Assembly: GCF_015209505.1 (NCBI RefSeq)
Contig: NZ_JADEYC010000005.1
Coordinates: 62,001 to 126,000, forward strand
Length of the DNA stretch: 64,000 nt
Direction of reading: 5' to 3'
Origin: Saccharopolyspora montiporae
Lineage (GTDB): Bacteria > Actinomycetota > Actinomycetes > Mycobacteriales > Pseudonocardiaceae
In this document: positions 1 through 9,331 of the stretch, in pieces
Position numbering within the stretch: the first letter of the stretch is position 1
How the letters are laid out: every line of letters begins with the position of its first letter
Notes under the pieces: model-generated
Database searches by the model: none
Told to the model about the DNA's origin: nothing
What the model saw: only the letters and a program-made list of their open reading frames with translations
Position numbers and translations under genes: made by a program

Positions 1-59
1 GCCGTGCGTGGGATGCCTGCTGCGCTCGCTGGCCGCCACCACGTGACGGACCGCCGGTG

Positions 60-200
60 TCACGCGGCGTCCGGCTTCGCCTCGTAGCCCGGGTAGACCG
101 TGCGGGAGAACGCGAGGACGTTCCATCGGGTCGGTGTCCGCCCACGGCAGCCACAGCACGGGTGCCCGCCGTCGTACAGAAGATGATCTCGGTGGCTCAT
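60..200 (-). CDS. Small hypothetical protein, 46 aa
   Basis: Short reading frame with ATG at 200 and TGA at 60-62. An AAGG ribosome-binding sequence sits 7 bases before the ATG, and nearly all codons in the second half end in G or C, as in the real genes of this window. The protein has a CCGC cluster near its middle (HPCCGCRG) and no membrane segment. I do not recognise the family. The Cys/His cluster could bind a metal, but that is a guess. It lies downstream of the proline operon and is read in the same direction. It may be a chance frame; codon bias and the ribosome-binding site are the only support. Confidence 0.4.
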   Translation of the reverse strand: MSHRDHLLYDGGHPCCGCRGRTPTRWNVLAFSRTVYPGYEAKPDAA

Positions 201-480
201 CGATGCACCTTGATCGGACTCTTTGATCGTCGTGTGTGGGGGTCGGGCATGCTGTCTCGACGACGGTGAGTTCGTAGAGGTGGTGAATGCCGCGTCGTCC
301 GGAGGTGTTCGTGCGCCCGGTCAGCTGGGGTGGGCGAGGCGCCTTCTGGAGCAAGGCACACGTGATCCGGATCGCGTGCGCAGGAGAAGCCGGAAGAGAA
401 TTCCTTATTGTCGCAGGTTTCCGAATAAGGAACCGGCCGCCGAGCGGCTATCCACAGTGGTCGGACACGCCGAACCGGCC
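201..480. other. Intergenic region with no convincing gene
   Basis: Several overlapping frames exist on both strands here, but none has consistent codon bias or a recognisable domain. The stretch around 395-435 is unusually AT-rich for this genome and holds the hairpin listed separately. Bases 1-59 also show no identifiable gene; a frame ending in TGA at 44-46 could be the tail of a gene that starts outside the window. Confidence 0.5.
401..432 (-). terminator. Hairpin downstream of the proline operon
   Basis: Perfect 9-bp inverted repeat, TTCCTTATT at 401-409 and AATAAGGAA at 424-432, with a 14-base loop. It lies about 50 bases past the stop of proline dehydrogenase, in an AT-rich pocket. 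A transcription end for the operon is the simplest reading; a protein-binding site is the alternative. Confidence 0.5.
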
Positions 481-1410
481 TCAGCCGCGCGTGAGCACCG
501 ACCGCAGGAAGAACCCGAGGTTGGCCGGGCGTTCGGCGAGCCGGCGCATGAAGTACCCGTACCACTCGTCGCCGTAGGCCACGTAGACCCGCACCCGATG
601 CCCCCGCGCGGCGAGACGCCGCTGCTCGTCCGGCCGGATCCCGTACAGCATCTGGTACTCGAACCCGTCCGGTCCGCGGCCCGCCCGCTCGGCCAGCTCA
701 CCGGCGATGGCGATCAGCCGCGGGTCGTGCGTGGCCACCATCGGATAGCCCGTTCCCCCCATCAGCGCCCGTAGGCACCGCACGTAGGAGCGGTCGACCG
801 CGGCGCGGTGCTGGAAGGCCACCGCAGCGGGCTCGGCGTAGGCGCCCTTGCACAGCCGCACCCGCGCACCGCCCGCGGCCAGATCGCGGCAGTCCTGCTC
901 GGTGCGGTGCAGGTACGCCTGCACCACCGCGCCCACCTGCGGGAAGTCCACCCGCAGATCGCGCAGGATACCCAGCGTCGAATCGGTGGTGGTGTGGTCC
1001 TCCATGTCCAGGGTGACCGTCGTGCCCGCGGCCGAGGCCGCCTCGCAGATCGCCCGCGCGTTGTCCAGCGCGGTCTTCTCCCCGTCCACCGGCAGGAATT
1101 GGCCCACCGCGGAGAGCTTCACCGAAACCTCGGTGCAGCCGGCGAGTCCCGCCTCGGCCAGCGCGTGCAGCACCTCCCGGTAGGCGGCGACCGTCGCGGC
1201 GGCCTGCCGGGCGTCGGCCACCTGCTCCCCGAGGTGGTCCAGCGTGGTCGTCAGCCCGAGCCCGCGCAGCTCGTCGGCCGCGCGCACCGCATCGGCCGCG
1301 CCGGTACCGGCCACGAACCGGCGGACTGCGGCGCCGGTGAGCGGGTTGGCTTCCACGAGACCGCGCACCGCGGTCGAGCGGGCGGCGGCGAGCAGAGCGT
1401 TGCGCAGCAT
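481..1410 (-). CDS. putB: Proline dehydrogenase (FAD-dependent, monofunctional)
   Basis: Oxidises L-proline to pyrroline-5-carboxylate, passing electrons through FAD to the quinone pool; first step of proline catabolism to glutamate. The 309-residue protein has the length of the single-domain Gram-positive enzyme, not the fused PutA. The barrel motifs are visible: RLCKGAY near residue 190, VATHD near 227, and the C-terminal YGDEWYGYFMRRLAERPANL segment containing the substrate-binding Arg pair. The ATG at 1410 follows the stop of the P5C dehydrogenase gene by 34 bases on the same strand, so the two are one operon. The divergent PucR-type gene is the likely proline-responsive activator. The family assignment is secure; the symbol follows the actinobacterial putB usage. 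Confidence 0.95.
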   Translation of the reverse strand: MLRNALLAAARSTAVRGLVEANPLTGAAVRRFVAGTGAADAVRAADELRGLGLTTTLDHLGEQVADARQAAATVAAYREVLHALAEAGLAGCTEVSVKLSAVGQFLPVDGEKTALDNARAICEAASAAGTTVTLDMEDHTTTDSTLGILRDLRVDFPQVGAVVQAYLHRTEQDCRDLAAGGARVRLCKGAYAEPAAVAFQHRAAVDRSYVRCLRALMGGTGYPMVATHDPRLIAIAGELAERAGRGPDGFEYQMLYGIRPDEQRRLAARGHRVRVYVAYGDEWYGYFMRRLAERPANLGFFLRSVLTRG

Positions 1411-1444
1411 GCGATCTCCCGTCGTACGAGGGCTTTCCGCCCGG

Positions 1445-3073
<1,629 letters not shown>

Positions 3074-3242
3074 GACCGATTGCCTCCTTGCGAGACTGCC
3101 GCCCTGCGCGGGTGATGCCGTGAGATTAGGAGTTCGACGGCCCTGGCGTGATTGTGCGATCGGCTACCGTTGCCCGGACCGGTTCGTCGTGCTGGACAAC
3201 CCGTTCCGGTGACGCCGAGCGGTGCGGAACAGGGGTTCGACC
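3074..3242. promoter_or_regulatory. Divergent promoter region of the proline operon and its regulator
   Basis: 169 bases separate two divergent start codons. On the minus strand a TAATCT -10-like hexamer lies at 3123-3128, giving a leader of about 40 bases before the ribosome-binding site of the dehydrogenase gene. PucR-type activators usually bind between such genes, but I could not pick out a clear operator. Confidence 0.4.
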
Positions 3243-4868
3243 ATGCGCGATACCGCGGGAGTACCGCTGCGCCGGCTGCTGATCGCGGTCGGCGAGCCGC
3301 TGGTGGACGTGCTGGCCGCGCCCCGCGGGTTCGACGTCGGGATCGGCGAAGTGCTGATCCTGGATCCGGAGGAGGACGCGGGCGGCGCCGAGGATGCGCT
3401 CGTGCTGGTGATCGGTGCGCGGGGCCGGGCGGCGCAGCGGCTGGTCCGGTCGGCGGCCGCCGACGGTGCCGGTGCGGTGGCGGTGAAGGCGGCCACGGAC
3501 GCCGATGCCCGCGCGCTGCGGGACGCCGCGACCGATGCCGGGGTGGCGCTGCTGGGTGTGCGTCCGCAGGTCCGCTGGGAGCGGCTGGCCTCGTTCGCCC
3601 GCTGTGCCCTGGACGACGCGCGGGCCGGTGGTGCGGAGGCCGCCGAGGCGTTGGATGACCTGTTCGCGCTGGCGCAGACCCTGGCCGACACGACCGGCGG
3701 CATCGTCAGCATCGAGGACACCACCAGCCGGGTGCTGGCCTACTCGCGTTCCGACGAGCAGGTGGACGAGCTGCGCCGGCTGTCCATCCTGGGCAGGCGC
3801 GGTCCGGAGAGCTACCTGGCGATGCTGCGCGAGTGGGGCGTGTACGAGCGGCTGCGCCGCGGTGAGGAGGTCGTGCCCGTCGAGGAGCGCCCCGACCTGG
3901 GTGTCCGGCGGCGGTTGGCCATCGGCATCCACGCGGGCAGCCGTCCGCTCGGCACGATCTGGGTGCAGCAGGCGTCCGAGCCGCTGGCCGAGGGCGCGGA
4001 ACGGGCGCTGCTCGGGGCAGCGCGGGTGGCCGCGCTGCAGCTGATCCGGCAGCGCAGCGAGGCCACGGCCGGCCCGCGGTTCCGGGAGAACCTGCTGGCG
4101 GGGCTGCTGGAGGGCCGGATCGACGCGGACTCGGTGGCCGGCAACATCGGTGCCGAGCCGGGCCGGCCCGCGGCAGTGGTGGTGTTCGCACCGGGCGGGC
4201 AGGAGCCCGGGTCCGAGCGCACCGAGCTCGAACTGCAGCGCACCGAGCTAGCCGGCCTGATCGCGGTGCACGCTTCGGCATACCGGCGCAGCGCCCTGGT
4301 CACCACGATCGGCTCGCGCGTCTACGCGCTGCTGCCGGACCTGCCCGCCGGTGAACCGGAGTCGGCCGTGCTGGGGCTGGCGCGCGAGGTCGCGTCCGCG
4401 GCCGAGCGGTCCCGGGGCGCGCGGGTGCGGGCGGGAGTGGGTGCGGTGGTGCCCGCGCTGCACGCGGTGCCCGAGTCGCGGGCCGAGGCCGACCGGGTGC
4501 TGGACGTGTTGGGCCACGGCGCGGGGGCCGGGGACATCGCCACCCTCGCCGACGTGCGCGCGCAGGTGCTGGTCGGCGAGGTGCTGGACCGGATGGCCGC
4601 CGACGAGCGGTTCCGCGACGTGCGGGTGCAGCGGCTGCGCGAACACGACGCCGAGCACGGATCGGACCTGGCGCGGTCGCTGCTGGTCTACCTGGAGTCG
4701 TTCGGCGACGTCCGCACCGCCGCCGCGCGACTGCACGTGCACCCGAACACGCTGCGCCACCGAATGCGCCGCGCCGCGGAGCTGGCCGATATCGGCCTGG
4801 CCGACCCGGTCGAACGGCTCAACGCCCACCTGCAACTGCTGCTCGCCCACCGGCCTCGGCGCGGCTAG
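3243..4868 (+). CDS. PucR-family transcriptional regulator, probable proline utilisation activator
   Basis: 541-residue regulator. The C-terminus carries the PucR-type helix-turn-helix (about residues 480-535, LLVYLESFGDVRTAAARLHV followed by HPNTLRHRMRR). The middle (about 135-290) looks like a GAF-type sensor region and the segment at 290-430 resembles the GGDEF-like domain of CdaR/PucR proteins. The chosen ATG at 3243 has AGGGG 9 bases upstream; a GTG at 3222 would add seven residues. It diverges from the proline dehydrogenase/P5C dehydrogenase operon. The same arrangement is known for mycobacterial PruC, a PucR-type activator of the proline genes, so control of that operon is the likely job. 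The effector is inferred, not seen. Confidence 0.85.
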   Translation: MRDTAGVPLRRLLIAVGEPLVDVLAAPRGFDVGIGEVLILDPEEDAGGAEDALVLVIGARGRAAQRLVRSAAADGAGAVAVKAATDADARALRDAATDAGVALLGVRPQVRWERLASFARCALDDARAGGAEAAEALDDLFALAQTLADTTGGIVSIEDTTSRVLAYSRSDEQVDELRRLSILGRRGPESYLAMLREWGVYERLRRGEEVVPVEERPDLGVRRRLAIGIHAGSRPLGTIWVQQASEPLAEGAERALLGAARVAALQLIRQRSEATAGPRFRENLLAGLLEGRIDADSVAGNIGAEPGRPAAVVVFAPGGQEPGSERTELELQRTELAGLIAVHASAYRRSALVTTIGSRVYALLPDLPAGEPESAVLGLAREVASAAERSRGARVRAGVGAVVPALHAVPESRAEADRVLDVLGHGAGAGDIATLADVRAQVLVGEVLDRMAADERFRDVRVQRLREHDAEHGSDLARSLLVYLESFGDVRTAAARLHVHPNTLRHRMRRAAELADIGLADPVERLNAHLQLLLAHRPRRG

Positions 4869-4971
4869 AGAACGCGGGAAAAGGCTTTCGGGACGGGGAA
4901 TCCGCCGCGGTCACCACCTGCCGGGCATGGCGTCATCGTCGGAGCGGTGCACGGCGCTCGCGTCCCGTGCC

Positions 4972-4993
4972 GCGCCCGACGATGATCGGGCGC
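4972..4993. terminator. Hairpin between convergent genes
   Basis: Perfect 8-bp stem GCGCCCGA/TCGGGCGC with a 6-base loop, placed between the stop of the PucR-type gene (4868) and the stop of coaA (5003). Probably a shared terminator. No T-run follows, as is normal in high-GC actinobacteria. Confidence 0.6.
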
Positions 4994-5002
4994 AGCCGAC
5001 CG

Positions 5003-5935
5003 TCAGAGCTTGCGCAGGCGGACCTTGTTGATGGAGTGGTCGGCGTCCTTGCGCAGCACCAGGGTCGCACGGGGGCGGGTGGGCAGGATGTTGTCCACGA
5101 GGTTGGGTTCGTTGATCGTGCGCCACAGGTGTTTCGCCTCGGCACGCGCCTCCTCGTCCGGCAGCGCGGAGAAGTGGTGGAAGTGCGAGTCGGGGTCGGC
5201 GAAGGCGGTGCCGCGCAGCGCCAGGAACCGGTCGACGTACCAGCGCTCGATGTTCTCGGTGTGCGCGTCGACGTAGAGCGAGAAGTCGAACAGATCCGAG
5301 ACGGACAGGCTCGGACCCGGTTGCAGGACGTTGAGCCCTTCCACGATCAGGATGTCCGGCTGGCGCACCAGCTGCCGCTCGTCCGGCAGGATGTCGTAGG
5401 CGCGGTGCGAGTAGACCGGTGCGCTGACCTCCGGCGATCCGGACTTGACCTCGGTGACGAACCGCAGCAGCGAGCGCCGGTCGTAGCTCTCCGGGAAGCC
5501 CTTGCGGTGCATGATCCCGCGACGCACCAGTTCGGCCTTCGGGTGCAGGAAGCCGTCCGTGGTGACCAGGTCGACCCGCGGGTGGTCGGGCCAGCGGGCG
5601 AGCAGGGTGCGCAGGATCCGCGCGGTGGTCGACTTGCCCACCGCGACGCTGCCCGCGATGCCGATGACGAACGGGACCTTGCTGCGCTGGGTCTCGTCGC
5701 CGAGGAAGGTCGTGCTGGTCTCGTGCAACCGCTGCCGGGCGGCGACCTGCAGGTTGATCAGCCGGGACAGCGGGAGGTAGACGTCGGCGACCTCGTCGAG
5801 GTCGACGGGTTCCCCGAGGCCGCGCAGCGCGACCAGTTCGTCCTCGGACAGCGGGAGCGGCATCGAATCGCGCAGTTCGCGCCACTGAGCGCGATGCAGT
5901 TCGACGTACGGGCTCAGTTCGCGGACGCGCGTCAC
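5003..5935 (-). CDS. coaA: Type I pantothenate kinase
   Basis: ATP-dependent phosphorylation of pantothenate, the committed and CoA-feedback-regulated step of coenzyme A synthesis in the cytoplasm. The 310-residue protein has the prokaryotic PanK-I layout: P-loop GSVAVGKST at about residues 95-103, then the VTTDGFL Walker-B-like strand and the [11 protein letters not shown] stretch. The GTG at 5935 gives an N-terminus [10 protein letters not shown] like that of mycobacterial CoaA and has GAGGGG 5 bases upstream. A longer frame reaching 6076 lacks family similarity in its first 47 residues. Monocistronic, convergent with the PucR-type gene. A TACTCT hexamer at 5997-6002 on this strand may be its -10 box. 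Confidence 0.95.
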   Translation of the reverse strand: MTRVRELSPYVELHRAQWRELRDSMPLPLSEDELVALRGLGEPVDLDEVADVYLPLSRLINLQVAARQRLHETSTTFLGDETQRSKVPFVIGIAGSVAVGKSTTARILRTLLARWPDHPRVDLVTTDGFLHPKAELVRRGIMHRKGFPESYDRRSLLRFVTEVKSGSPEVSAPVYSHRAYDILPDERQLVRQPDILIVEGLNVLQPGPSLSVSDLFDFSLYVDAHTENIERWYVDRFLALRGTAFADPDSHFHHFSALPDEEARAEAKHLWRTINEPNLVDNILPTRPRATLVLRKDADHSINKVRLRKL

Positions 5936-6305
5936 AAGCACCCCTCGGCGTTGAGGCACAGCAGCACCGGTCGCCGCAGCGACCGCCGACTCCGGGAGAG
6001 TAGGACGTCGCCCCCGCGCAGCGCTGTGATCCACTGCACGCTGAGACCCAGGGAACACCTTGATCGATCGCGGCACCGGGGCCGGCTCGCGCTCCTTCTC
6101 GACGACCGCGCGGAACCGTGGATCGGCGCGCTGGGCACCGGGTACCTTCGGTCCGGATCACAGCACGGGGCACCGGGGGGTTGCGATCGCGGCACATCGC
6201 GGCCTCGCCGATCGCGACGCGTGACCGGGGAGCCGGGAGCTCGTTAGTGTTCCACGCCGGTGTCCGGCGGATCGTCGGTAGCTGCTTTCGGGAAGTGGGA
6301 GTTGC
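5936..6305. promoter_or_regulatory. Divergent intergenic region between coaA and the stress gene
   Basis: 370 bases without a gene. It should hold the coaA promoter (minus-strand TACTCT at 5997-6002) and the promoter of the universal stress gene (TAGTGT at 6246-6251, preceded at about 18 bases by TGACCG). No known riboswitch or palindrome stands out. Confidence 0.35.
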
Positions 6306-6758
6306 ATGTCCACCTATCGCACTGTCGTCGTCGGAACCGACGGCTCCCCGCCGTCGCTGCGCGCGGTCTCCCGGGCGGCCGAGGTCGCGGGGAGTTCGGG
6401 CGCCCGGGTCGTGATCGTGTGCGCCTACCAGCCCAGTAGTTCCCGGGAGGTGGAGCAGGCGCAGGACGAGCTGGGCGACGAGGCGTTCCAGGTCGTCGGG
6501 TCGGCTCCGGCCGAGGACCGGCTGCGCGAGGCCGCCGATGCCGCCGCGACGGCCGGGGCCGGCGAGGTGCAAACGCTGGCCGTGGTCGGTGAGGCCATCG
6601 GCGCGCTGCTCGACGCCGCCGACCAACAGCGCGCGGAGCTGCTGGTGGTGGGCAGCCGCGGGCTCAACACGTTGAAGGGCCGGATCCTGGGGTCGGTGCC
6701 CTCCGAGGTGTCCCGGCGCGCCGAATGCGATGTGCTCGTTGTCCGAACCGCCCGCTGA
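6306..6758 (+). CDS. Universal stress protein, UspA family
   Basis: Single-domain Usp of 150 residues. The nucleotide-binding signature is present: the start strand VVVGTDGSPPSLRAV near residue 5 and a C-terminal VVGSRGLNTLKGRILGSVPSEV, matching the G-2x-G-9x-G(S/T) ATP-binding motif of the ATP-binding Usp class. Such proteins help survival under starvation, redox or energy stress; the precise role is unknown. The ATG has GGGAG upstream. The next gene, an adenylate cyclase, starts 28 bases inside this one, so the two are translationally coupled, linking a stress protein with cAMP production. Confidence 0.92.
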   Translation: MSTYRTVVVGTDGSPPSLRAVSRAAEVAGSSGARVVIVCAYQPSSSREVEQAQDELGDEAFQVVGSAPAEDRLREAADAAATAGAGEVQTLAVVGEAIGALLDAADQQRAELLVVGSRGLNTLKGRILGSVPSEVSRRAECDVLVVRTAR

Positions 6759-7713
6759 CGCGAGCGACCGGCACGTCGACGAGACCATCCTCGGCGGGCG
6801 CCCCCGGTTCACCAAGCACGAGGTCGCCGAGGCGGCCGGTGTGGACCTGGAGCGCGCCGAGCAGCTGTGGCAGGCGATGGGCTTCGCACACGTGGACGAG
6901 GACGCGGTGGTGTTCGCCGATGCCGACGTCGCCGCGCTGCGCGCCCTGGTGGAGCTGGTCTCGGCGCAGGTGATCCCCACCGAGCTGGAGACCGCGGTGG
7001 CGAGGTCGCTGGCGCAGACGATGTCCCGGCTCGCCGAGTGGCAGGTGGGCATCTTCCGCACGCTGCTCGGCGAGCAGTTCGCCTCGGACATCCCGACGAC
7101 CGCGCAGTTCGCCGGCGCGATCCTGCCGGTCATGGAGCGGCTGCAGAACTACGTGTGGCGCAGGCACCTGGCCGCTACCGCGGCTCGCGAACTGGCCGAG
7201 CGCGGGGACGACGGGGACGAGCGGGTGCAGGTGATCGGGTTCGCCGACCTCGTCGGCTACACCCGGTTGATTCGCGATTTCACCGAGCTGGAACTGGCCG
7301 GGCTCATCGACGGGTTCGAGGAGCTGGCCACCGGGGTGGTCGCCGAGCACCGCGGGCGGATCGTGAAGACGGTCGGCGACGAGGTGCTGTTCGTCGCGGA
7401 CAACGCCGCCGACGCCGCGGAGATCGCGCTGACCCTCAACGAGGAGATCGCCGCCGCCGAGAAGCTGCCGCCGCTGCGCATCGGGCTGGCGCAGGGCACC
7501 GTGCTGGCCAGGTTCGGCGACGTCTACGGCTCGACGGTCAACATCGCCAGCAGGCTCACCTCGGTGGCCCGGCCCGCCTCGGTGCTCGTGGACCGCGAGC
7601 TGGCGGGGTCGCTGCGCGGGCTGGACGACTACCGGCTGACCTCGGTGGGGCCCACGAAGGTGCAGGGGTTCCGGGGGTTGCGCGCGTGGGCGGTGCGCCG
7701 CGCGGGCGGTTGA
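6730..7713 (+). CDS. Class III adenylate cyclase with N-terminal regulatory domain
   Basis: Converts ATP to 3',5'-cyclic AMP. The 327-residue protein has an N-terminal regulatory region (about 15-155) like that of mycobacterial Rv1264/Rv2212, without membrane segments, and a C-terminal cyclase homology domain (about 165-325). All key catalytic residues are visible: metal-binding Asp173 and Asp217 (FADLVG, VGDEV), adenine-specifying Lys213 and Asp264 (VKTVG, FGDVYG), and transition-state Asn271 and Arg275 (NIASR). It should therefore be an active homodimeric adenylate cyclase. Its start overlaps the end of the universal stress gene by 29 bases. The stimulus is unknown; Rv1264 responds to pH and Rv2212 to pH and fatty acids. 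Confidence 0.92.
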   Translation: MCSLSEPPADASDRHVDETILGGRPRFTKHEVAEAAGVDLERAEQLWQAMGFAHVDEDAVVFADADVAALRALVELVSAQVIPTELETAVARSLAQTMSRLAEWQVGIFRTLLGEQFASDIPTTAQFAGAILPVMERLQNYVWRRHLAATAARELAERGDDGDERVQVIGFADLVGYTRLIRDFTELELAGLIDGFEELATGVVAEHRGRIVKTVGDEVLFVADNAADAAEIALTLNEEIAAAEKLPPLRIGLAQGTVLARFGDVYGSTVNIASRLTSVARPASVLVDRELAGSLRGLDDYRLTSVGPTKVQGFRGLRAWAVRRAGG

Positions 7714-7745
7714 TGCGGACAGGTGTGATCAAAGTCCTGTTGACT

Positions 7746-7762
7746 TTGCTTGCAGCAAGCAA
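7746..7762. promoter_or_regulatory. Perfect palindrome, putative repressor operator
   Basis: TTGCTTGC at 7746-7753 and GCAAGCAA at 7755-7762 form a perfect 8-bp inverted repeat around a single central base. A TTGACT hexamer (7740-7745) abuts it, so a bound protein would cover a promoter. The shape fits MarR/TetR-type operators. No such regulator gene is adjacent, so the protein that binds here is unknown. Confidence 0.5.
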
Positions 7763-7919
7763 TTGTCCAGGTGAGAAGGGGTGAGCGCCCGATTACCTGC
7801 GATTTCGCGCGATGGTGTGATGGGCGCCGTCGCACCTGATCGACGAAATGTCCGTTAGGTCCGGTATGCGGAGCGGTGTTCGGCACGTCCGGTGGGATGC
7901 CCGGCGCCCGGGGCCGCAA

Positions 7920-7925
7920 TAGAGT
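7920..7925 (+). promoter_or_regulatory. -10 box of a probable leaderless transcript
   Basis: TAGAGT fits TANNNT and is followed by 6 bases and then the ATG at 7932. No ribosome-binding site exists, so transcription probably begins at the start codon. Confidence 0.45.
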
Positions 7926-7931
7926 CGAAGC

Positions 7932-9311
7932 ATGGCCGATCGGCGAGCAGACCCGGAACGAACCCACTCCGACGACGTCGCCGCACTGGCGGGGCAGTAC
8001 GAGCGGATCCCGCGCGGCGCCCCGGTCCGGCTGGCCAAACCCACCTCCAACCTGTTCCGGTTCCGCGGCGCCGCCTCCGGCCCGGGGCTGGACGTGGGGC
8101 GGTTCAACCGGGTGCTGGACATCGACCGGACCGCGGGTACCGCCCAGGTCCAGGGCATGACCACCTACGAGGACCTGGTCGCCGCGCTGCTGCCCACCGG
8201 GCACATGCCCACCGTCGTGCCGCAGCTGAAGACGATCACCCTCGGCGGCGCGGTGGCCGGTCTGGGCATCGAATCCAGCTCGTTCCGCAACGGCCTGCCG
8301 CACGAAGCCGTGCGCGAAGCCGAGATCCTCACCGGGGACGGTAGCGTCGTCACGGCCCGCCCGGACAACGAGCACGCCGAGCTGCTGCGCGGATTCCCGA
8401 ACTCCTACGGCACGCTCGGCTACGCGCTGCGGCTGGAGATCGAGCTGGAGCCGGTCCGGCCGTACGTGCACCTGCGGCACCTGCGGTTCGGTACCGCGGA
8501 CGAGTGCGCGCAGGCCATCGCGCAGATCTGCACCGACCGCGAATACGACGGCGAGCAGGTCGATTTCGTCGACGGCACCGTGTTCGGACCGGGCGAGCAG
8601 TACCTCACGCTGGCGTCCTTCGTGGACAGCGCCCCGTTCACCGGCGACTACACCGGTCAGCAGATCTACTACCGCTCGGTGCAGCAGCGCAGCTCCGACT
8701 ACCTGACCGCGCACGACTACCTGTGGCGCTGGGACACCGACTGGTTCTGGTGCTCGCGGGCCCTGGGCGTGCAACGCCCGCTGGTGCGCCGGTTGTGGCC
8801 CGCCCGCTACCGCCGGTCGGACGTCTACCGGCGGCTGGTCGCCCTGGACCGGAAATACGCGCTCACCGACCGGATTTCCGCGCTGCGCGGTGGCGCGGGC
8901 AACGAGCCGGTGATCCAGGACGTGGAGATCCCGGTCGGCCGGCTGGCCGAGTTCCTGGACTTCTTCCACGCCGAGACCGGCATCAGCCCGGTGTGGTTGT
9001 GCCCGGTGCAGCTGCGCGACGAGGAGGGCTGGCCGCTGTACCCGATGGATCCGGACGCGCTCTACGTCAACGTCGGGTTCTGGTCGAGCGTGCCGCTGCG
9101 GGCGGGGGAGGCGCCCGGGAAGTACAACCGCGCGATCGAGCGCGTGGTGCGCGAGCTGGGCGGGCACAAGTCGCTGTACTCCACCTCCTACTACGAGCCC
9201 GAGGAGTTCTGGCAGCTCTACAACAAGCCCGCATACCAGAAGCTCAAGGACCGCTACGACCCGGACGGCCGCCTGCCCGGGCTGTACGAGAAGTGCGTGC
9301 GGGAGAAGTGA
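7932..9311 (+). CDS. tmsA: FAD-binding oxidoreductase, 10-methylene fatty acyl reductase (TmsA/BfaA type)
   Basis: 459-residue FAD_binding_4-type flavoprotein. The N-terminal FAD domain (about 30-210) includes VVPQLKTITLGGAVAGLGIE, followed by a cap and C-terminal region ending FWQLYNKPAYQKLKDRYDPD, typical of the DIMINUTO/DHCR24-like group. It is followed directly by a CFA-synthase-family methyltransferase. This pair corresponds to Rv3719/Rv3720 and to tmsA-tmsB (bfaA-bfaB), which make 10-methylstearic (tuberculostearic) acid: the methyltransferase builds a 10-methylene group on an oleoyl phospholipid and this enzyme reduces it. The function is inferred from family and pairing. Start is ATG 7932 with a leaderless -10 box. 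Confidence 0.85.
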   Translation: MADRRADPERTHSDDVAALAGQYERIPRGAPVRLAKPTSNLFRFRGAASGPGLDVGRFNRVLDIDRTAGTAQVQGMTTYEDLVAALLPTGHMPTVVPQLKTITLGGAVAGLGIESSSFRNGLPHEAVREAEILTGDGSVVTARPDNEHAELLRGFPNSYGTLGYALRLEIELEPVRPYVHLRHLRFGTADECAQAIAQICTDREYDGEQVDFVDGTVFGPGEQYLTLASFVDSAPFTGDYTGQQIYYRSVQQRSSDYLTAHDYLWRWDTDWFWCSRALGVQRPLVRRLWPARYRRSDVYRRLVALDRKYALTDRISALRGGAGNEPVIQDVEIPVGRLAEFLDFFHAETGISPVWLCPVQLRDEEGWPLYPMDPDALYVNVGFWSSVPLRAGEAPGKYNRAIERVVRELGGHKSLYSTSYYEPEEFWQLYNKPAYQKLKDRYDPDGRLPGLYEKCVREK

Positions 9312-9331
9312 TGTCGAGGAAGGGGAACGTC

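Noticed and set aside
5936..6076. 47-residue N-terminal extension of pantothenate kinase
   Set aside because: The extra residues do not match the family; GTG 5935 has a proper ribosome-binding site and gives the conserved N-terminus.
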